Shown here: positions 7,279-8,144 of the stretch, in pieces | How the letters are laid out: each line of letters begins with the position of its first letter | Position numbering within the stretch: position 1 is the stretch's first letter | Assembly: GCA_031284475.1 (NCBI GenBank) | Contig: JAISZV010000215.1 | Coordinates: 1 to 8,144 of the forward strand | From: Proteiniphilum sp. | GTDB taxonomy: Bacteria > Bacteroidota > Bacteroidia > Bacteroidales > Dysgonomonadaceae | Direction: 5' to 3' | Length of the DNA stretch: 8,144 nucleotides | Program-made: the position numbers and the translations under genes | The notes under the pieces: generated by a model | The model's database searches: none | The model's input: only the letters and a program-made list of their open reading frames with translations | Told to the model about the DNA's origin: nothing

Positions 7279-7866
7279 CTAAAAAAGAAGTTGTTGAATC
7301 TGCGGGCGTAAAAATTCCCTGAAGTAGTTGATAAACTCTTCTTCCCCAAATCTCACCTTGTAGGAGCCGTTTTCGGGCGCAAGGGTGAATCCTGTTTTGA
7401 GGCCGTTCACCGATTCGATTTTCAGCCCTTTATCCAGCAGGTTTTTGGCATGGGAGGCGATGTAGGATTTCAGTTCTTCCGGGTTTTCTACGCCTACGGT
7501 CAATGTGCCGTTGTTCAGCCAGTTTTGCGCCAACTCCACGATCAACTGCTGCATAAACGTTTTGTCTTCTACGGCGTTTTTTACTTGTGTAGAAAACAGT
7601 TTGCCGGTCACCATATTGATGATTTCCGTTTTTAGCGCTTCGGAAGATTGGGCGGCATAGAGTTTGAGTTCGGCTTCGGTGTGTTTTTTCAGCGCTGCGC
7701 TTTCCTTTTGGGCGGAGGATAGCAGCTCTTCGGCTTTGGCGCGTGCCGCATCCACTATTTGTTGCTCCTGGGCGCGTGCTTGCGTGACGATTCTTTCAGC
7801 TTCCTCTTTGCCTTTTTCTACGCCTTCTGCGTAGAGTTTTGAAGTAAGTTCCTGAATTTTGTCCAT
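7279..7866 (-). CDS. atpE: V/A-type ATPase subunit E (peripheral stalk)
   Basis: This 195-residue cytoplasmic protein is the peripheral-stalk subunit that ties the A3B3 head to membrane subunit I and stops the head from turning. Residues 1-90 are a charged, alanine- and glutamate-rich helix typical of the long E-subunit coiled coil (for example EKGKEEAERIVTQARAQEQQ near residues 17-36). Residues 95-195 fit the globular head-binding domain, ending in a hydrophobic QIQQLLF. The length is normal for the family. The start is the ATG at 7866; no Shine-Dalgarno sequence is visible. It is the first gene of the cluster and ends 15 nt before the DUF2764-like gene. In Enterococcus and Thermus, E pairs with a small G/H subunit, but no such gene lies in this window. 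Identification rests on composition, length and position; E subunits diverge quickly. Confidence 0.9.
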   Translation of the reverse strand: MDKIQELTSKLYAEGVEKGKEEAERIVTQARAQEQQIVDAARAKAEELLSSAQKESAALKKHTEAELKLYAAQSSEALKTEIINMVTGKLFSTQVKNAVEDKTFMQQLIVELAQNWLNNGTLTVGVENPEELKSYIASHAKNLLDKGLKIESVNGLKTGFTLAPENGSYKVRFGEEEFINYFREFLRPQIQQLLF

Positions 7867-7950
7867 ATATTGGTGTGTAATGAGTTTTTCTGCTTGTGAT
7901 GCTTTTGCACTGTTCGCGTTAAGCTAAATGAACTGCGCCGGGCTTGCTTG

Positions 7951-7986
7951 ATCTGTGCCTTAGCGGGCGAATATCTGACTTTAGCG
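7951..7986. repeat. imperfect 14/15-bp direct repeat in the atpE leader
   Basis: ATCTGTGCCTTAGCG (7951-7965) and ATCTGACTTTAGCG (7973-7986) share ATCTG and TTAGCG ends with a changed middle. Their starts are 22 bp apart, about two helical turns. Such spacing can suit a paired protein-binding site, but the position downstream of the presumed promoter and the imperfect match make this only a possibility. Confidence 0.3.
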
Positions 7987-8023
7987 AAAATGAAAAGTTT
8001 TAACTGTATGAAAAATGACCCGG

Positions 8024-8031
8024 CAAATTTA
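8024..8031 (-). promoter_or_regulatory. Bacteroides-type -7 promoter box for the ATPase cluster
   Basis: On the minus strand this reads TAAATTTG, a full match to the Bacteroidetes -7 consensus TAnnTTTG. It lies 157 nt before the atpE start and just after the last stop codon of the open frame at the right edge, where a cluster promoter is expected. Transcription would begin near 8015-8019 and leave a leader of about 150 nt. No convincing -33 TTTG is seen at the usual 19-21 nt distance, which lowers confidence. Confidence 0.5.
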
Positions 8032-8062
8032 CAAAAAAGAACGCATAATAATTATGATTATA

Positions 8063-8144
8063 TCAAAAAAAAACGGGCGGTTCTTTTACAGGTTTTGTAT
8101 CGATGCGGTTTGGCGAAGGTAATTCATTGGGCTTCATGAGAAGG
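8063..8144 (-). CDS. possible 3' end of an upstream gene (partial)
   Basis: A minus-strand frame is open from the window edge to a TGA at 8065-8063, giving at least 24 codons before the stop, ending in KPVKEPPVFF. It could be the C-terminal tail of a gene lying upstream of the ATPase cluster. An ATG at 8137 is in the same frame. The other two minus-strand frames stop within 21 nt of the edge and are also possible gene ends. I recognise no family. The piece is too short to judge, and its last codons are an A/T run. Confidence 0.25.
   Translation of the reverse strand, partial: LLMKPNELPSPNRIDTKPVKEPPVFF

Larger units (their letters stand above)
7867..8062. other. non-coding leader region upstream of atpE
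   Basis: No gene is supported here. The stretch holds the -7 box at 8024-8031 and a long untranslated leader. Within it are two related 14-15-bp words on the plus strand, ATCTGTGCCTTAGCG at 7951-7965 and ATCTGACTTTAGCG at 7973-7986, spaced 22 bp start to start. I recognise no riboswitch class. A 63-codon plus-strand open frame (7948-8139) overlaps it but shows no protein-like features. Confidence 0.5.

Noticed and set aside
8066..8090. A/T-rich hairpin (AAAAGAAC, loop, GTTTTTTT on the minus strand) as a terminator of an upstream gene
   Set aside because: The stem relies on A-T pairs and a wobble, with a loop taking most of the G/C bases. It is too weak to call, and it overlaps the possible gene end.
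7948..8139. 63-codon plus-strand open frame upstream of atpE
   Set aside because: It overlaps the probable promoter, lacks a ribosome site, includes an A-run-coded lysine stretch and resembles no family.

Overview
The window holds one complete gene cluster for a rotary V/A-type ATPase. All seven genes lie on the minus strand, so transcription runs from about position 8020 down to about 240. In transcription order they encode subunit E, a DUF2764-like protein, catalytic subunit A, subunit B, subunit D, subunit I and proteolipid subunit K. This E-X-A-B-D-I-K order is, from recalled knowledge, the one seen in Bacteroidetes, Chlamydiae and spirochaetes. Moderate GC, promoter-like TAnnTTTG boxes, generally absent Shine-Dalgarno sequences and AT-rich short-repeat spacers point to the Bacteroidetes, probably order Bacteroidales. 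The genus cannot be fixed from the sequence alone.

Layout from right to left: 8063-8144 may hold the last codons of an upstream minus-strand gene. A Bacteroides-type -7 box at 8024-8031 would give atpE a leader of about 150 nt. atpE (7279-7866), the DUF2764-like gene (6394-7263) and atpA (4618-6375) are tightly packed. A 120-nt AT-rich spacer with a clear 8-bp period separates atpA from atpB (3181-4497). atpB, atpD (2567-3181) and atpI (756-2573) overlap by 1 and 7 nt, which suggests translational coupling. A 55-nt AT-rich spacer precedes atpK (239-700). Beyond atpK there is a stem-loop at 151-184, then a possible promoter box (69-76) and a possible start of a following gene at position 13.

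How the parts fit: A and B form the A3B3 head. D is the central shaft, E the peripheral stalk, I the membrane stator and K the ion-carrying ring. The DUF2764-like protein is the best candidate for the shaft-to-ring coupler (subunit C/d), for which no recognisable gene exists here. No F- or G/H-type subunit gene is present either. Subunit K keeps all five residues that bind Na+ in Enterococcus hirae NtpK, so a sodium-coupled enzyme is predicted. Whether it mainly hydrolyses or makes ATP cannot be told.

I found no mobile element, CRISPR array, tRNA or rRNA, and no wholly new multi-gene system. The most interesting points are the DUF2764-like protein as a disguised subunit C, the Na+ site, the reduced subunit set and the phased 8-bp spacer repeat.
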